This document shows positions 25,102 through 34,123 of a DNA stretch of 64,000 nt, piece after piece; the stretch's first letter is position 1, and each line of letters opens with the position of its first letter. The translations under genes were made by a program, and so were the position numbers. Source of the stretch: Shimia abyssi (GTDB taxonomy: Bacteria; Pseudomonadota; Alphaproteobacteria; Rhodobacterales; Rhodobacteraceae); contig NZ_PYGJ01000001.1 of NCBI RefSeq assembly GCF_003014475.1, positions 558,001-622,000 of the forward strand, in the 5' to 3' direction. Under the pieces are notes generated by a model. It worked only from the letters and a program-made list of their open reading frames with translations, was not told the DNA's origin and made no database searches.

Positions 25102-26427
25102 TTAGCCGCGCGCCTTGATCACCTGCAACAGCGGCATAACCGAAGACATATCCGGCCCGTGGCTTTGCCCAGTCAGCGCCTTGCGCAGTGGCATGAATAG
25201 GCCGCGTCCTTTGCGCCCGGTGGCTTCCTTGACGGTCTTGGTCCAAGTGCCCCAGGTGGCGTCGTCAAACGGCCCCTCGGGCAAGAGCAACATGGCCTGG
25301 GCGATGAACTCTTTGTCCTCATCGGCGATGTCCGGCTCGGCACCGTTGGCGAACAGCTCCCACCAGCTCTTAAGGTCTTTACGGGTGGTAATGTTTTCGC
25401 GTGTCACGTCCCAGAACCGCTCTGCCAACGTGTCGGGTACACCCGCCGCTGCGACATCCTCGGCCACATCCGCCAGCGGCAGTTCATGCAGCACCTTGGC
25501 GGTCAGCGGGTAGAGATCCTCTGCGTCAAATTTCGTTGGCGCGGCGCCAAAATGGCCAATCTCGAACCCGCTCGCAATCTCCTCGAGGCTGCTTTGCAGC
25601 TCGACCGGATCGCTTGACCCCAGCCGCGCCATCAACGAGAGCAATGCCATCGGCTCAACACCCGCCTCGCGCAGATCGCGCAACGCCAATGTGCCCAAGC
25701 GTTTGGACAGCGCCTCGCCCTGTGGCCCGGTAAGCAACGAGTGGTGCGCGAAGGTTGGCACAGTGCCGCCCAGCGCCTCGATGATCTGAATTTGCGTCGC
25801 GGTGTTGGTCACGTGATCCGCGCCGCGCACCACATGGGTGATGCCAAAATCGATGTCGTCCCAGACCGAGGCCAGCGTATAAAGGAACTGACCATCGCCG
25901 CGGATCAGAACAGGGTCAGACACACTTGAGGCGTCGATCGAGCGCGCGCCGAGCACACCGTCGACCCACTCGATCCGCTCATGATCGAGCTTGAACCGCC
26001 AATGCCCATTGCCACGCTCTTCGCGAAGGCGCGCCTTGTCGTCCTCAGACAGCGCCAGCGCCGAACGGTCATAAACCGGCGGCTTGCCCATGTTGAGCTG
26101 TTTCTTGCGCTTGAGGTCCAGCTCAACCGGGGTTTCAAAACACTCGTAAAACCGCCCCAAATCGCGCAGCTGCTGGGCCGCCTCTTCGTAACGCTCTAGC
26201 CGGTCAGACTGTTTCTCGACACGGTCCCATGTCAGGCCCAGCCATTCCAGATCCTGCTGAATAGCATCCACATATTCCTGCTTGGACCGCTCGGGATCGG
26301 TATCATCGATCCGCAGGATGAACGTACCGCCCGCCTTGCGTGCGATCAGGTAGTTCATCAGCGCGGTGCGCAGGTTGCCAACGTGAATATAGCCGGTGGG
26401 CGACGGGGCAAAACGGGTGGTGGTCAT
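25102..26427 (-). CDS. gltX: glutamate--tRNA ligase
   Basis: This class I aminoacyl-tRNA synthetase charges tRNA-Glu. From the ATG at 26427 (AGGAGAT ribosome site) the protein is 441 residues; an in-frame extension to 26496 is not family-like. The HIGH signature appears as PTGYIHVGNL (residues 8-17), with FILRIDDTDPERS following. The KMSKS loop is GEALSKRLG near residue 243. The HVGN form is usual in this alphaproteobacterial branch. Species of this group can carry a second copy, so whether this one is discriminating is not visible. Confidence 0.95.
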   Translation of the reverse strand: MTTTRFAPSPTGYIHVGNLRTALMNYLIARKAGGTFILRIDDTDPERSKQEYVDAIQQDLEWLGLTWDRVEKQSDRLERYEEAAQQLRDLGRFYECFETPVELDLKRKKQLNMGKPPVYDRSALALSEDDKARLREERGNGHWRFKLDHERIEWVDGVLGARSIDASSVSDPVLIRGDGQFLYTLASVWDDIDFGITHVVRGADHVTNTATQIQIIEALGGTVPTFAHHSLLTGPQGEALSKRLGTLALRDLREAGVEPMALLSLMARLGSSDPVELQSSLEEIASGFEIGHFGAAPTKFDAEDLYPLTAKVLHELPLADVAEDVAAAGVPDTLAERFWDVTRENITTRKDLKSWWELFANGAEPDIADEDKEFIAQAMLLLPEGPFDDATWGTWTKTVKEATGRKGRGLFMPLRKALTGQSHGPDMSSVMPLLQVIKARG

Positions 26428-26593
26428 GTCAATCTCCTGTTGCGGCCTCCCATTCCACAAAGTGCGCTCTTTGTCCACCATATGCCGCGTTGCCATAAGC
26501 CTGTCCTATGACACTATCGGCAATCGGGATTTGCCTGATCGGTAACGAACTGCGCACACTGCGCACAAACGAGAAATCCTCAGGACCCGCGCC

Positions 26594-27607
26594 ATGAAAA
26601 TCGTCCGTACCGATGCCAAGTTGCAAACCCCAGACCTGGACGCCGCCTTACGCGCGATGGGCCATGACCTAGTACTGTTGCCGGACGGTGTTGATCAGGC
26701 GACGCTGATTGCAGAGATGGCCAACACTGACCTCTTGCTGATGTGCTACACACCCATCCCCCGAGCGGTCATCGCCGCCGCCGCCCGTTTGCGTGGCATC
26801 GTGAAATACGGCGTCGGGATTGACGCCATCGATATTCCGGCGGCCATCGAACATGGTGTCCCGGTGGTCAACATCCCCGAATATGCAGAAGAGACAGTGG
26901 CGGAAGGGGCCTTTGCGCTGCTCATCGCGCTGGCCAAGAAACTGCCCGCACTTGATGCCCATATGCGCGCAACAGGCTGGGCCTGGCCCGAACCGACATG
27001 GCTTGGCTCGGATATTGCGGGCAAGACACTCGGCATCGTCGGCTTAGGCAAAATCGGCCGCTCCATGGCGCGTATGGCTGGTGCTGGCTTTCGCGCCCGC
27101 GTCATCGCCTATAGCCCCCATACCACGGCCGAGGAGATGGCCGCTCTTGGCGTTGAGAAATGCGACACTCTGCATGAGATGCTGGCACAATCGGACTTTG
27201 TCAGCCTGCATTGCACACTCAACGACAGCACGCATCACATCATTGGCAAAGCCGAGCTGCGCACCATGAAATCCAGTGCCATCCTGATCAATACTTCACG
27301 CGGCGCGCTGATCGACGAGGCCGCCCTGCTCAGCGCAATGACCAACAACGAGATCGCCGGCCTTGGCCTTGACGTCTACTCTCAGGAACCGCTCGCTCTG
27401 GAAAACCACCCGCTCAGCTCGCTCTTTTCCATGCCGAACGTGCTACTCTCCCCCCATCTCACCTTCTACACCCACGACGCCATGACCCGGCTCGAGGACG
27501 ACACGCTCGCCCGATGTCGCGAACTGCTTTCCGGTCAGCCTGTCCTTGTCAAATCGCACGATCCCCGCCTGCGCGCCCAGCGCACCGGTGTGACTTTTCC
27601 GGACTGA
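26594..27607 (+). CDS. D-isomer-specific 2-hydroxyacid dehydrogenase
   Basis: The protein has 337 residues. The split catalytic domain surrounds a Rossmann fold (about 105-285) with TLGIVGLGKIGRSMA. Catalytic residues are the arginine in INTSRGALID, the glutamate in GLDVYSQEPL, and the histidine in LSPHLTFYTHDA. It resembles phosphoglycerate- and hydroxypyruvate-type dehydrogenases, but the substrate is open. It is convergent with the phosphonate operon, separated by a repeat element, and need not belong to it. It differs clearly from the glyoxylate reductase at 56701. Confidence 0.88.
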   Translation: MKIVRTDAKLQTPDLDAALRAMGHDLVLLPDGVDQATLIAEMANTDLLLMCYTPIPRAVIAAAARLRGIVKYGVGIDAIDIPAAIEHGVPVVNIPEYAEETVAEGAFALLIALAKKLPALDAHMRATGWAWPEPTWLGSDIAGKTLGIVGLGKIGRSMARMAGAGFRARVIAYSPHTTAEEMAALGVEKCDTLHEMLAQSDFVSLHCTLNDSTHHIIGKAELRTMKSSAILINTSRGALIDEAALLSAMTNNEIAGLGLDVYSQEPLALENHPLSSLFSMPNVLLSPHLTFYTHDAMTRLEDDTLARCRELLSGQPVLVKSHDPRLRAQRTGVTFPD

Positions 27608-27612
27608 CCCAC

Positions 27613-27720
27613 CCTTCATCTTGCCAAAAACACTTCGGGGTGAATTGGCCAAAGGCCAAGAGGGGCAGCGCCCCTTTTCAGGCTCAGCTTTGCTGAGCCA
27701 CGCTCAACCGGGCGGGAGCC
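27613..27720 (-). repeat. modular intergenic element, copy C
   Basis: On the minus strand this starts directly after the stop codon of the pbfA-like gene. GGCTCCCGCC (27711-27720) comes first, then a hairpin GGCTCAGC/GCTGAGCC (27681-27699). A hairpin AGGGGC/GCCCCT (27661-27675) and TTGGCC/GGCCAA (27645-27659) follow. The last module is CCCCGAAGTGTTTTTGGCAA with GATGAAGG (27613-27640). The order of modules matches the copies near 20180 and 1707 in part. Confidence 0.65.
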
Positions 27721-27721
27721 T

Positions 27722-29077
27722 TTAGCGCAGCGCCGCTTTTGTTGCGTTCACAACAATGTCCAGCGCCCGGTCCAGATCCGCCCGTGCAATCGTCAGGGGG
27801 GGCGACAGCGTCAACACACAGCCTTGTGAGATTTTAAAGCTCAAACCTGCCTCAAGACAGCGATAATAAATCTGTTCCGCCAGATCATTGCCCGGCGTCT
27901 TATCAGCGCGATCAGTTACGATCTCCACGCCAAACATCAACCCTCGCCCGCGCACGTCACCGACAATCGGCACCTCGCCCAACCGATCCTCAAGCTGTGC
28001 CTTGGCATAGGCACCCAGCTCTGCTGCGCGTGCCACCAGCCCCTCCTCCTCGATGATCTCGAGCGTCGCAAGCCCAGCGCGGGCCGTAACCGGATTTTTT
28101 TCATGTGTGTAGTGCCCAATGGCAAAGTCGCCGCAGACATCCAATTCACGCCGCGCCACACAGGCGGCAATAGGCAAGACGCCACCACCCAGGCTTTTGC
28201 CCAGTGTTACGATATCCGGCACCACCTCGTCATGTTCAAAGGCAAACATCCGCCCCGTTTTACCCAGCCCCGTGGGGATCTCGTCCATGATCAACAGCGC
28301 CCCCCGCGCGGTACAGGCCTCGCGCACCGCTTTCCAGAATCCGGGGGGCGGCACATAAGGCACCGCGCGCATTGGTTCAGCGATCACGGCGGCCACGTCA
28401 CCCTCACGCTCCAGCACAAAATCCACCATCTTGGCACAAGCCAATCCGCAAACATCCGGACCCGCGTGATTATAGGGGCAACGGTAGCAGGCAAACGGCG
28501 CCACATGCTCGGCCCCCGCCAAGAGCGGCCCGGCGATGTGGCTACGGAACGTCGCTTCGCCCCCTACGCTGGCGGCACCAAAACCCGCGCCATGAAAGGC
28601 ATCCCAAAAGCTTACGGTTTTGAACCGCCCCGTCGCCGCCCGCGCGATCTTGAGCGCCACTTCATTGGCGTCCGAGCCGCCGGTGGTGAACAAGGTTTTA
28701 CCGAGGTTTCCCGGCGCGAGATCAGCCAGTTTCTCGGCCAGCTCAACCGCAGGGTCGTTGGTAAAACGGCGCGGCGCAAAGGGCAGATCATCCAGTTGTT
28801 GTTTGATTGCCGCGATTAGCTTGGGGTGACCCCAACCAATGTGGTGCACCGAATTGCCGTGAAAATCCATGAACCGGCGGCCGTCCATGTCCTCCACCCA
28901 GATCCCTTCTGCCTTGGCGATGGTGCTCACACAAGGGGTGGACAGGCTTTGATGCAGGAAAGCGTCCGCATCCCGCCGCAAGAGCGGAGCCGACTTGGGG
29001 CCGATGGATTTTTTCAGCCACGCCTGACGTGCGCTGGATGTGTTGGATTCACCTTCGGTATGCAAAATTGCAGGCAC
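27722..29077 (-). CDS. pbfA: class III aminotransferase-fold enzyme, PbfA-like (1-hydroxy-2-aminoethylphosphonate ammonia-lyase)
   Basis: About 451 residues from a GTG at 29077 with GAGGAG 6 bases upstream; an ATG further up (29149) lacks such a site. Fold type I PLP motifs are FTTGGSDANEVALKIARAATG (about 130-150), D265 in LLIMDEIPTG, and the PLP lysine K294 in TLGKSLGGG. Class III enzymes in clusters with phnW, phnA and phnY are known as PbfA. PbfA releases ammonia from (R)-1-hydroxy-2-aminoethylphosphonate to give phosphonoacetaldehyde, the substrate of PhnY. The operon position supports that role. A true transaminase cannot be excluded from sequence alone. Confidence 0.78.
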   Translation of the reverse strand: MPAILHTEGESNTSSARQAWLKKSIGPKSAPLLRRDADAFLHQSLSTPCVSTIAKAEGIWVEDMDGRRFMDFHGNSVHHIGWGHPKLIAAIKQQLDDLPFAPRRFTNDPAVELAEKLADLAPGNLGKTLFTTGGSDANEVALKIARAATGRFKTVSFWDAFHGAGFGAASVGGEATFRSHIAGPLLAGAEHVAPFACYRCPYNHAGPDVCGLACAKMVDFVLEREGDVAAVIAEPMRAVPYVPPPGFWKAVREACTARGALLIMDEIPTGLGKTGRMFAFEHDEVVPDIVTLGKSLGGGVLPIAACVARRELDVCGDFAIGHYTHEKNPVTARAGLATLEIIEEEGLVARAAELGAYAKAQLEDRLGEVPIVGDVRGRGLMFGVEIVTDRADKTPGNDLAEQIYYRCLEAGLSFKISQGCVLTLSPPLTIARADLDRALDIVVNATKAALR

Positions 29078-29204
29078 GGTTTTCTCCTCGCACATGCGCG
29101 CCGAAAGGGCGCGGCTGGCTGAGTGGTTTGTTCCGGAGCGGGGGATCAAGACCCGCCCCGGTTGCCTGACGGGTCAGACGGCTTTGCGTGAGGCCAAAGC
29201 GACC

Positions 29205-30650
29205 TTATCCCGGCCAGGGAAGTGAATAGGTTTTGACGTTGGTAAAGAACTTCATCGCATCGATGACGCCCTCTTTCACGCCATTTCCGCTATCTTTGAT
29301 GCCACCAAAGGGCGACATCTCAATACGGTAACCGGGCTGTTCCCAGATGTTGCAGGTGCCCACATCCAGCCCGTTGATAAAGGCTATCGCGCGGTTGAGA
29401 TCGTTGGTGCAAACCCCTGAAGACAGGCCAAAATCTGTCGAGTTAGAGATTGCCATGACCTCGTCGTCATTGTCCGGCACGCGCACGATCGGAATGATTG
29501 GGCCAAAGGTTTCTTCCATCACCAGCTCGCTGGAATGGGGCACCTTGTCGACCACGATGGGTGGCAACAGCGCGCCTTTTCGCTCGGGATGATAGAGGAT
29601 CTCCGCCCCCTCCTCTGCCGCCTGCAACACACGGTTTTCAAATAGCTCTGCCGCCTGCGCATGGATCACACAGCCCAGCTCGGTTTCGGGGTCCTGTGGA
29701 TCGCCAAACTTGATCTTTTTGGCCTTTTCCAGCACCAGCGGCACAAATTTTTCGGCCACGCTTTCCTGTACCAGAATGCGTTTGATCGCCGTGCAGCGCT
29801 GACCGGAATTGCCTGTAGCGCCCGCCACCGCAATCGTCGCCGCCTTGTCCAGATCAGCGTCTGACAGGTCGTTGCACACGATCAGCGGATCGTTCCCGCC
29901 CAGTTCCAGCGCGGTGCGCTTGTACCCGGCCTTGTCTGCGATAATCTTGCCCACTGGCACACCCCCCGTGAAGGTGATGATGTCGATATTGTCGTTCACC
30001 ATCATCTCCTCGCCGATATCCTTGGGCCAGCCGGTGACAATCTGGAACATCTCGGGCGGCAAGCCAGCTTCGTAAAGGATATCCGCCAGCGCAATTGCCG
30101 TCAGCGGGGTCAGCTCGGTGGGTTTGCAAACCATGCAATTGTTGGTGGCAATCGACGGCGCAATCTTGTGGCTGACCATGTTAAGCGGGTGGTTGAATGG
30201 CGTGATCGCACTGATCGCCTTGACCGGCTCGCGCTTGGTGAAAATCTTGCGTTGTTTGCCGTTATGGGTCAGGTCACAGCTGAAAATCTCGCCGTCGTCC
30301 TTGAGCGCCTCTGCGGCGGCAAATTGATAGACATCCTGCGCACGTTTGGTTTCATAAATCGCGTGCTGGTGGCTGATACCCAGTTCCAGCGTCAGCCATT
30401 TTGCCATCCAATCGCGTTTTTCACCGATGATCTCGCCCGTGCGTTGTAGGATTTGACTGCGTTCATAGCGCGTCAAAGTCGGCGTATAGTTCGCCGCGAT
30501 TTCAAACGCTTTGCGTGCGTGCTCGGCAGTACCGGCGGGCACGGTGCCAACCACTTCATCCGTGTAGGGATAGCGCACCTCGATTACGTCGTCGGTAAAC
30601 ACCGCCTCGCCACCAATGCGCATCCCTTCTTTGCGAAAATTCTCGCTCAT
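29205..30650 (-). CDS. phnY: phosphonoacetaldehyde dehydrogenase
   Basis: This aldehyde dehydrogenase-superfamily enzyme (481 residues) oxidises phosphonoacetaldehyde to phosphonoacetate with NAD. Catalytic E249 lies in [10 protein letters not shown] and C286 in [11 protein letters not shown]. The segment [18 protein letters not shown] binds the nicotinamide side. It matches the PhnY type of the PhnW-PhnY-PhnA hydrolytic route. It lies 14 bases after phnA's stop in the same operon, which supports the specific assignment over a generic aldehyde dehydrogenase. Confidence 0.92.
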   Translation of the reverse strand: MSENFRKEGMRIGGEAVFTDDVIEVRYPYTDEVVGTVPAGTAEHARKAFEIAANYTPTLTRYERSQILQRTGEIIGEKRDWMAKWLTLELGISHQHAIYETKRAQDVYQFAAAEALKDDGEIFSCDLTHNGKQRKIFTKREPVKAISAITPFNHPLNMVSHKIAPSIATNNCMVCKPTELTPLTAIALADILYEAGLPPEMFQIVTGWPKDIGEEMMVNDNIDIITFTGGVPVGKIIADKAGYKRTALELGGNDPLIVCNDLSDADLDKAATIAVAGATGNSGQRCTAIKRILVQESVAEKFVPLVLEKAKKIKFGDPQDPETELGCVIHAQAAELFENRVLQAAEEGAEILYHPERKGALLPPIVVDKVPHSSELVMEETFGPIIPIVRVPDNDDEVMAISNSTDFGLSSGVCTNDLNRAIAFINGLDVGTCNIWEQPGYRIEMSPFGGIKDSGNGVKEGVIDAMKFFTNVKTYSLPWPG

Positions 30651-30664
30651 GGTTGCTCTCTCCC

Positions 30665-31909
30665 TTACTGAGCCGCAGCCTGCGCCGCATAGAAAAACGC
30701 ATCAAAGTTGCGCAGCACCGGGCGTTCAGGCAGGGCCAGAACGCGGTTGCAGATAAACGGCACCTCTTGTTCGGTCAGCCCGCCATGGCTGCGCAGCGGT
30801 TCCTTGAGCGCGGCCAGATCGTGGCGGTGCTCGGACGTGCCGATGGTCATGTTTTCGCCGGAAATCATGACGATGTCGCCAATCCGGTCGCCGGGCAGTT
30901 CAAAGCGGCGCATCGCCTCTTCCTTGTCGACAACAAGGATCAATTCGTCCCGCGCCTTAAGCCGGTCCATGATCGCGCCCTGATCGGCCCCTTCGGGCAG
31001 ATAAGCGGTTGCGAACGAGCCCAGCGCGCCGTGGTGAACGACGTAAGGGTCGGTAATCGGCAGGATCACACGGGCGGCGTCTTTGCCAAGCCACTCGTCT
31101 AGCAAATCCTGTGCATAGATCACGCTGGGCGTGCCGTCGGCATTGTGCTTGGGTTTCATGCCGTGATCGGCTGTAACCACTATGGCCGCGCCCAGCGCAT
31201 CAAGCTCGGTCAGGTAGCGGTCGAACATCTCGTAGAAATCCAGCGCGCCTTTCTCGTCCGGGGCAAACTTGTGCTGGATGTAATCGGTGGTCGACAGGTA
31301 CATCACATCCGGCGCCCATTCCTTGAGCAGCTTCACACCGGCGGCAAACACAAATTCCGACAATTCAGCCGAATAAACCTCGGGCACGTCCATGCCCAGC
31401 CATTCGGATGCATTGTCAATGCCGTGCTCAGCCTTGGTGGTTTCGCCCGAGCGTTCAGAGGAAAACGCCACGGCGCGATCTTCTTCAAACTTCAATCCGG
31501 CGCCGAGCAGCGCGCGCAGCTTGTCTTTGGCCGTGACCATCGCGACGCGGGCACCGGCCTCGTAATATTTGGAGAACAGCGTGGGTGCGCGCAGGAAGCG
31601 CACGTCGTTCATCATTACCTCTTCGCCGGTGTCCGGGTCGATCAGATAATTGCCGCAAATGCCGTGCACACTGGGCGGGCGGCCTGTTGCGATGGACAGG
31701 TTGTTTGGGTTCGTGAACGACGGGATAACCGAATTGGCCAACCGGTCGGTGCCGGTTTCGCGGATGCGTTTCAGCGTCGGCATCAGACCCTTGGCAATCG
31801 CTACCTCAAGATATTCCGGCTCGCAGCCGTCCAGACAGATCGCAATCGCGCACACCTTGGGGATGTCATAAGCGCGGCCATTGGCAACGACGGGGGATTG
31901 AATGGTCAT
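30665..31909 (-). CDS. phnA: phosphonoacetate hydrolase
   Basis: The enzyme cleaves the C-P bond of phosphonoacetate to acetate and phosphate. About 414 residues from the ATG at 31909, with AGGAAG 8 bases upstream. It belongs to the zinc-dependent alkaline phosphatase/phosphodiesterase superfamily. Metal and nucleophile residues are visible: D27 in [10 protein letters not shown], the nucleophile T66 in PSFTNPNN, D209 and H213 in TTDYIQHKF, and D248-H249 in [15 protein letters not shown] and [12 protein letters not shown] follow. It is the second gene of the phosphonate operon. Confidence 0.95.
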   Translation of the reverse strand: MTIQSPVVANGRAYDIPKVCAIAICLDGCEPEYLEVAIAKGLMPTLKRIRETGTDRLANSVIPSFTNPNNLSIATGRPPSVHGICGNYLIDPDTGEEVMMNDVRFLRAPTLFSKYYEAGARVAMVTAKDKLRALLGAGLKFEEDRAVAFSSERSGETTKAEHGIDNASEWLGMDVPEVYSAELSEFVFAAGVKLLKEWAPDVMYLSTTDYIQHKFAPDEKGALDFYEMFDRYLTELDALGAAIVVTADHGMKPKHNADGTPSVIYAQDLLDEWLGKDAARVILPITDPYVVHHGALGSFATAYLPEGADQGAIMDRLKARDELILVVDKEEAMRRFELPGDRIGDIVMISGENMTIGTSEHRHDLAALKEPLRSHGGLTEQEVPFICNRVLALPERPVLRNFDAFFYAAQAAAQ

Positions 31910-31931
31910 GTCTTGATCTTCCTTTGAGTAT

Positions 31932-33119
31932 TCAGGCCGCCAGTTTGGCGCGTTCTTGTAGTGCCAGCGCGGGTGGCGTTGCATCGCTTACCCCCATCGC
32001 GGCCAGCGATTCCTTGGCGGCGGTCACGACCTGCCGCATGATGTGTTCGTCCATCTGCCCAATACAGCCAATGCGAAAACTGTCTACAACCGTCAGCTTG
32101 CCGGGGTAGATAATAAAGCCCTTGGCCTTCATCAGCTCGTAGAACCGGGCGAAGTCAAAGTTTGGATCCGCCGGACAGAAAAAAGTTACAATGATCGGGC
32201 TGAGCCAACGATCCTTAAGCAGCGTTTCGAATCCAAGCGCACGCATTCCGTCGACCATCACGTCACGATTGCGCCGATAGCGCGCGCCCCGCCCCGCCAC
32301 ACCGCCTTCGACCTCATGTGCACGCAGCGCTTCGAGAAAGGCGGCAACCACATGAGTGGGCGGAGTAAACCGCCATTGACCTGTCTTGTTCATATGCGCC
32401 CATTGTGCGTGTACGTCGAGAGACAGGGAATGGCTGTTCCCCTTGGCGGCTTCCAACTCGGTTTTGCGGGCGATGATAAATCCAAATCCCGGCACACCCT
32501 CGATGCATTTATTGGCCGAACTGACCATCGCCTCATAACGGACATCCGCAACTTTTAGGTCTATCGCACCAAATGCTGACATGCTGTCGACCAGCAGTTT
32601 GCGTCCCGCGCCATACACGACTTCGGAAATTTCTTCGACCGGGTTCAGGATGCCGCTGGATGTTTCACAATGGATCGCCACAACATGAGTGATGGCAGGA
32701 TCATCCGCCAGAATACGCGCCACCTCGTCGCCGCGCGGCGGCAGGTAATCGCCCTTGTCCATGAGTACATAGTCGCGCCCCAGATACGCCAGCGTTTGCG
32801 CCGAACGTTGGCCATAGGCACCGTTGGCCAGCACCAGCGCCTTGCCATCGCGCGGCACAAAACTGCCCAGCATCGCCTCGACCGAAAACGAACCGGACCC
32901 TTGCATTGGAACACAATCAAACGCGTCCGCGCCCGCGCCCAGCATCGCCAGCAGCCGGTCGCGCATTTCTTGGGTCATGGCACGGAAATCATCGTCCCAG
33001 CTGCCCCAATCCCGGAGCATCGCCTGCTTGACCGGGAATGACGTTGTCAGGGGGCCGGGTGTGAGTAAATAAGGTTCACCCAGACGTGGTGCTTGGATTG
33101 TTGGTGCGGCGGTCATCAC
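31932..33119 (-). CDS. phnW: 2-aminoethylphosphonate--pyruvate transaminase
   Basis: The enzyme moves the amino group of 2-aminoethylphosphonate to pyruvate, giving phosphonoacetaldehyde and alanine. The 395 residues start with the family motif [18 protein letters not shown]. The PLP lysine is K204 in [15 protein letters not shown], with [11 protein letters not shown] providing the cofactor-binding aspartate. It is the first gene of the minus-strand phn operon and is divergent from a LysR regulator. No 2-aminoethylphosphonate transporter is adjacent, so uptake must be encoded elsewhere. Confidence 0.95.
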   Translation of the reverse strand: MMTAAPTIQAPRLGEPYLLTPGPLTTSFPVKQAMLRDWGSWDDDFRAMTQEMRDRLLAMLGAGADAFDCVPMQGSGSFSVEAMLGSFVPRDGKALVLANGAYGQRSAQTLAYLGRDYVLMDKGDYLPPRGDEVARILADDPAITHVVAIHCETSSGILNPVEEISEVVYGAGRKLLVDSMSAFGAIDLKVADVRYEAMVSSANKCIEGVPGFGFIIARKTELEAAKGNSHSLSLDVHAQWAHMNKTGQWRFTPPTHVVAAFLEALRAHEVEGGVAGRGARYRRNRDVMVDGMRALGFETLLKDRWLSPIIVTFFCPADPNFDFARFYELMKAKGFIIYPGKLTVVDSFRIGCIGQMDEHIMRQVVTAAKESLAAMGVSDATPPALALQERAKLAA

Positions 33120-33175
33120 GGCTCTCCGAAAATGGTCCTTGAAAAGACAATTGCCTCAACGCCATCCATATGTGA

Positions 33176-33192
33176 AATTGCAAATAGCAATT
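33176..33192. promoter_or_regulatory. LysR-type operator candidate for the phn operon
   Basis: Perfect inverted repeat AATTGC-AAATA-GCAATT containing T-N11-A, in the gap between phnW and the divergent LysR gene. A further ACAATTGCC occurs at 33147-33155. This is the standard position for a LysR activator and autorepressor site. Confidence 0.55.
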
Positions 33193-33235
33193 GATCCATA
33201 AGCCACGCCTATACATCTCACCGGACCCCCTTTAC

Positions 33236-34123
33236 ATGCGTTATAGCCAGCTTAAAGCCTTTCATCATGTTGCCCTTTTGGGTGGCTTTTCGCGTGCCGC
33301 AGAGGCGCTGTTCCTCACCCAGCCGGCAATTTCGGAACAGGTGCGCAAGTTGGAACAGGAGCACGACGTTTTGCTGTTTCACCGCGAACGCAAACGGGTG
33401 CGGCTGACTGAAGCGGGCGAACAACTGTTTGTCATGACCAAACAGTTTTTTGAGGTCGAAACACGGATTGAGGAATATATCTCTGAAAAGGGTGCCGCGA
33501 TCGAAGGCGAGCTGCGCGTTATGGTCGACTCGGCACATCACATCACCGAAATCCTCGCCCGGTATCGGCGTCGCTATCCGAACGTGACAGTATCATTGCG
33601 CACCGGCAATACGGATCGGATCATGGATGATTTGCGGGCGTATAATTGCGAGATCGGCGTGGTCGGCAGCCTTCCTTCGCGGCAGGACACAACCGTTCTG
33701 GACCTTGGAGAGAGCGAGATTATTGCCTTTGCAGCGCATGGGGTGTTGCTGGGTTCTCAAACCAGCATGTCACTTCAAGACCTGACCAAATACCCGCTGA
33801 TCTTTCGCGAAATGGGCTCAAAAACACGGCAAAAACTGATAGAGGGCGCAGCACAGCACGGCATTACGCTGAAACCGGCGATTGTGGCCGAAGGCCGCGA
33901 GGCCGTTCGGGAAATTGTCGCATCCGGGGCGGGCATCGGTTTTGTATCCAAGGCGGAGTATGTGCATGATAGCAGGGTGACGCAGTTTGAGCTTTTGGAT
34001 ATGTCAATTACCATGCGCGAGTCTCTGATCCATTTGACCCAGCGTCAGGACGTGCGCGTGATCCGGTCTTTCATGGATGTCGCGCGTGCGGTGCAGGCAG
34101 AAAAGACAAATCGGCGTCCTTAA
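33236..34123 (+). CDS. LysR-type regulator of the phosphonate operon
   Basis: About 295 residues from the ATG at 33236, where the helix-turn-helix begins as in the family (MRYSQLKAFHHVALLGGFSRAAEALFLTQPAISEQVRKLE). A ligand-binding domain follows (about 90-290). It is divergent from phnW with a LysR box in between, which implies control of phnW-phnA-phnY-pbfA by a phosphonate or pathway intermediate. Regulators in this position are described for 2-aminoethylphosphonate genes in other Proteobacteria, but the ligand here is not known. The stop overlaps the convergent symporter gene by 4 bases. Confidence 0.9.
   Translation: MRYSQLKAFHHVALLGGFSRAAEALFLTQPAISEQVRKLEQEHDVLLFHRERKRVRLTEAGEQLFVMTKQFFEVETRIEEYISEKGAAIEGELRVMVDSAHHITEILARYRRRYPNVTVSLRTGNTDRIMDDLRAYNCEIGVVGSLPSRQDTTVLDLGESEIIAFAAHGVLLGSQTSMSLQDLTKYPLIFREMGSKTRQKLIEGAAQHGITLKPAIVAEGREAVREIVASGAGIGFVSKAEYVHDSRVTQFELLDMSITMRESLIHLTQRQDVRVIRSFMDVARAVQAEKTNRRP

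Noticed and set aside
29078-29149. Upstream ATG starts for the pbfA-like gene
   Set aside because: The GTG at 29077 has a GAGGAG site at 6 bases; the upstream codons lack one and do not look like protein.
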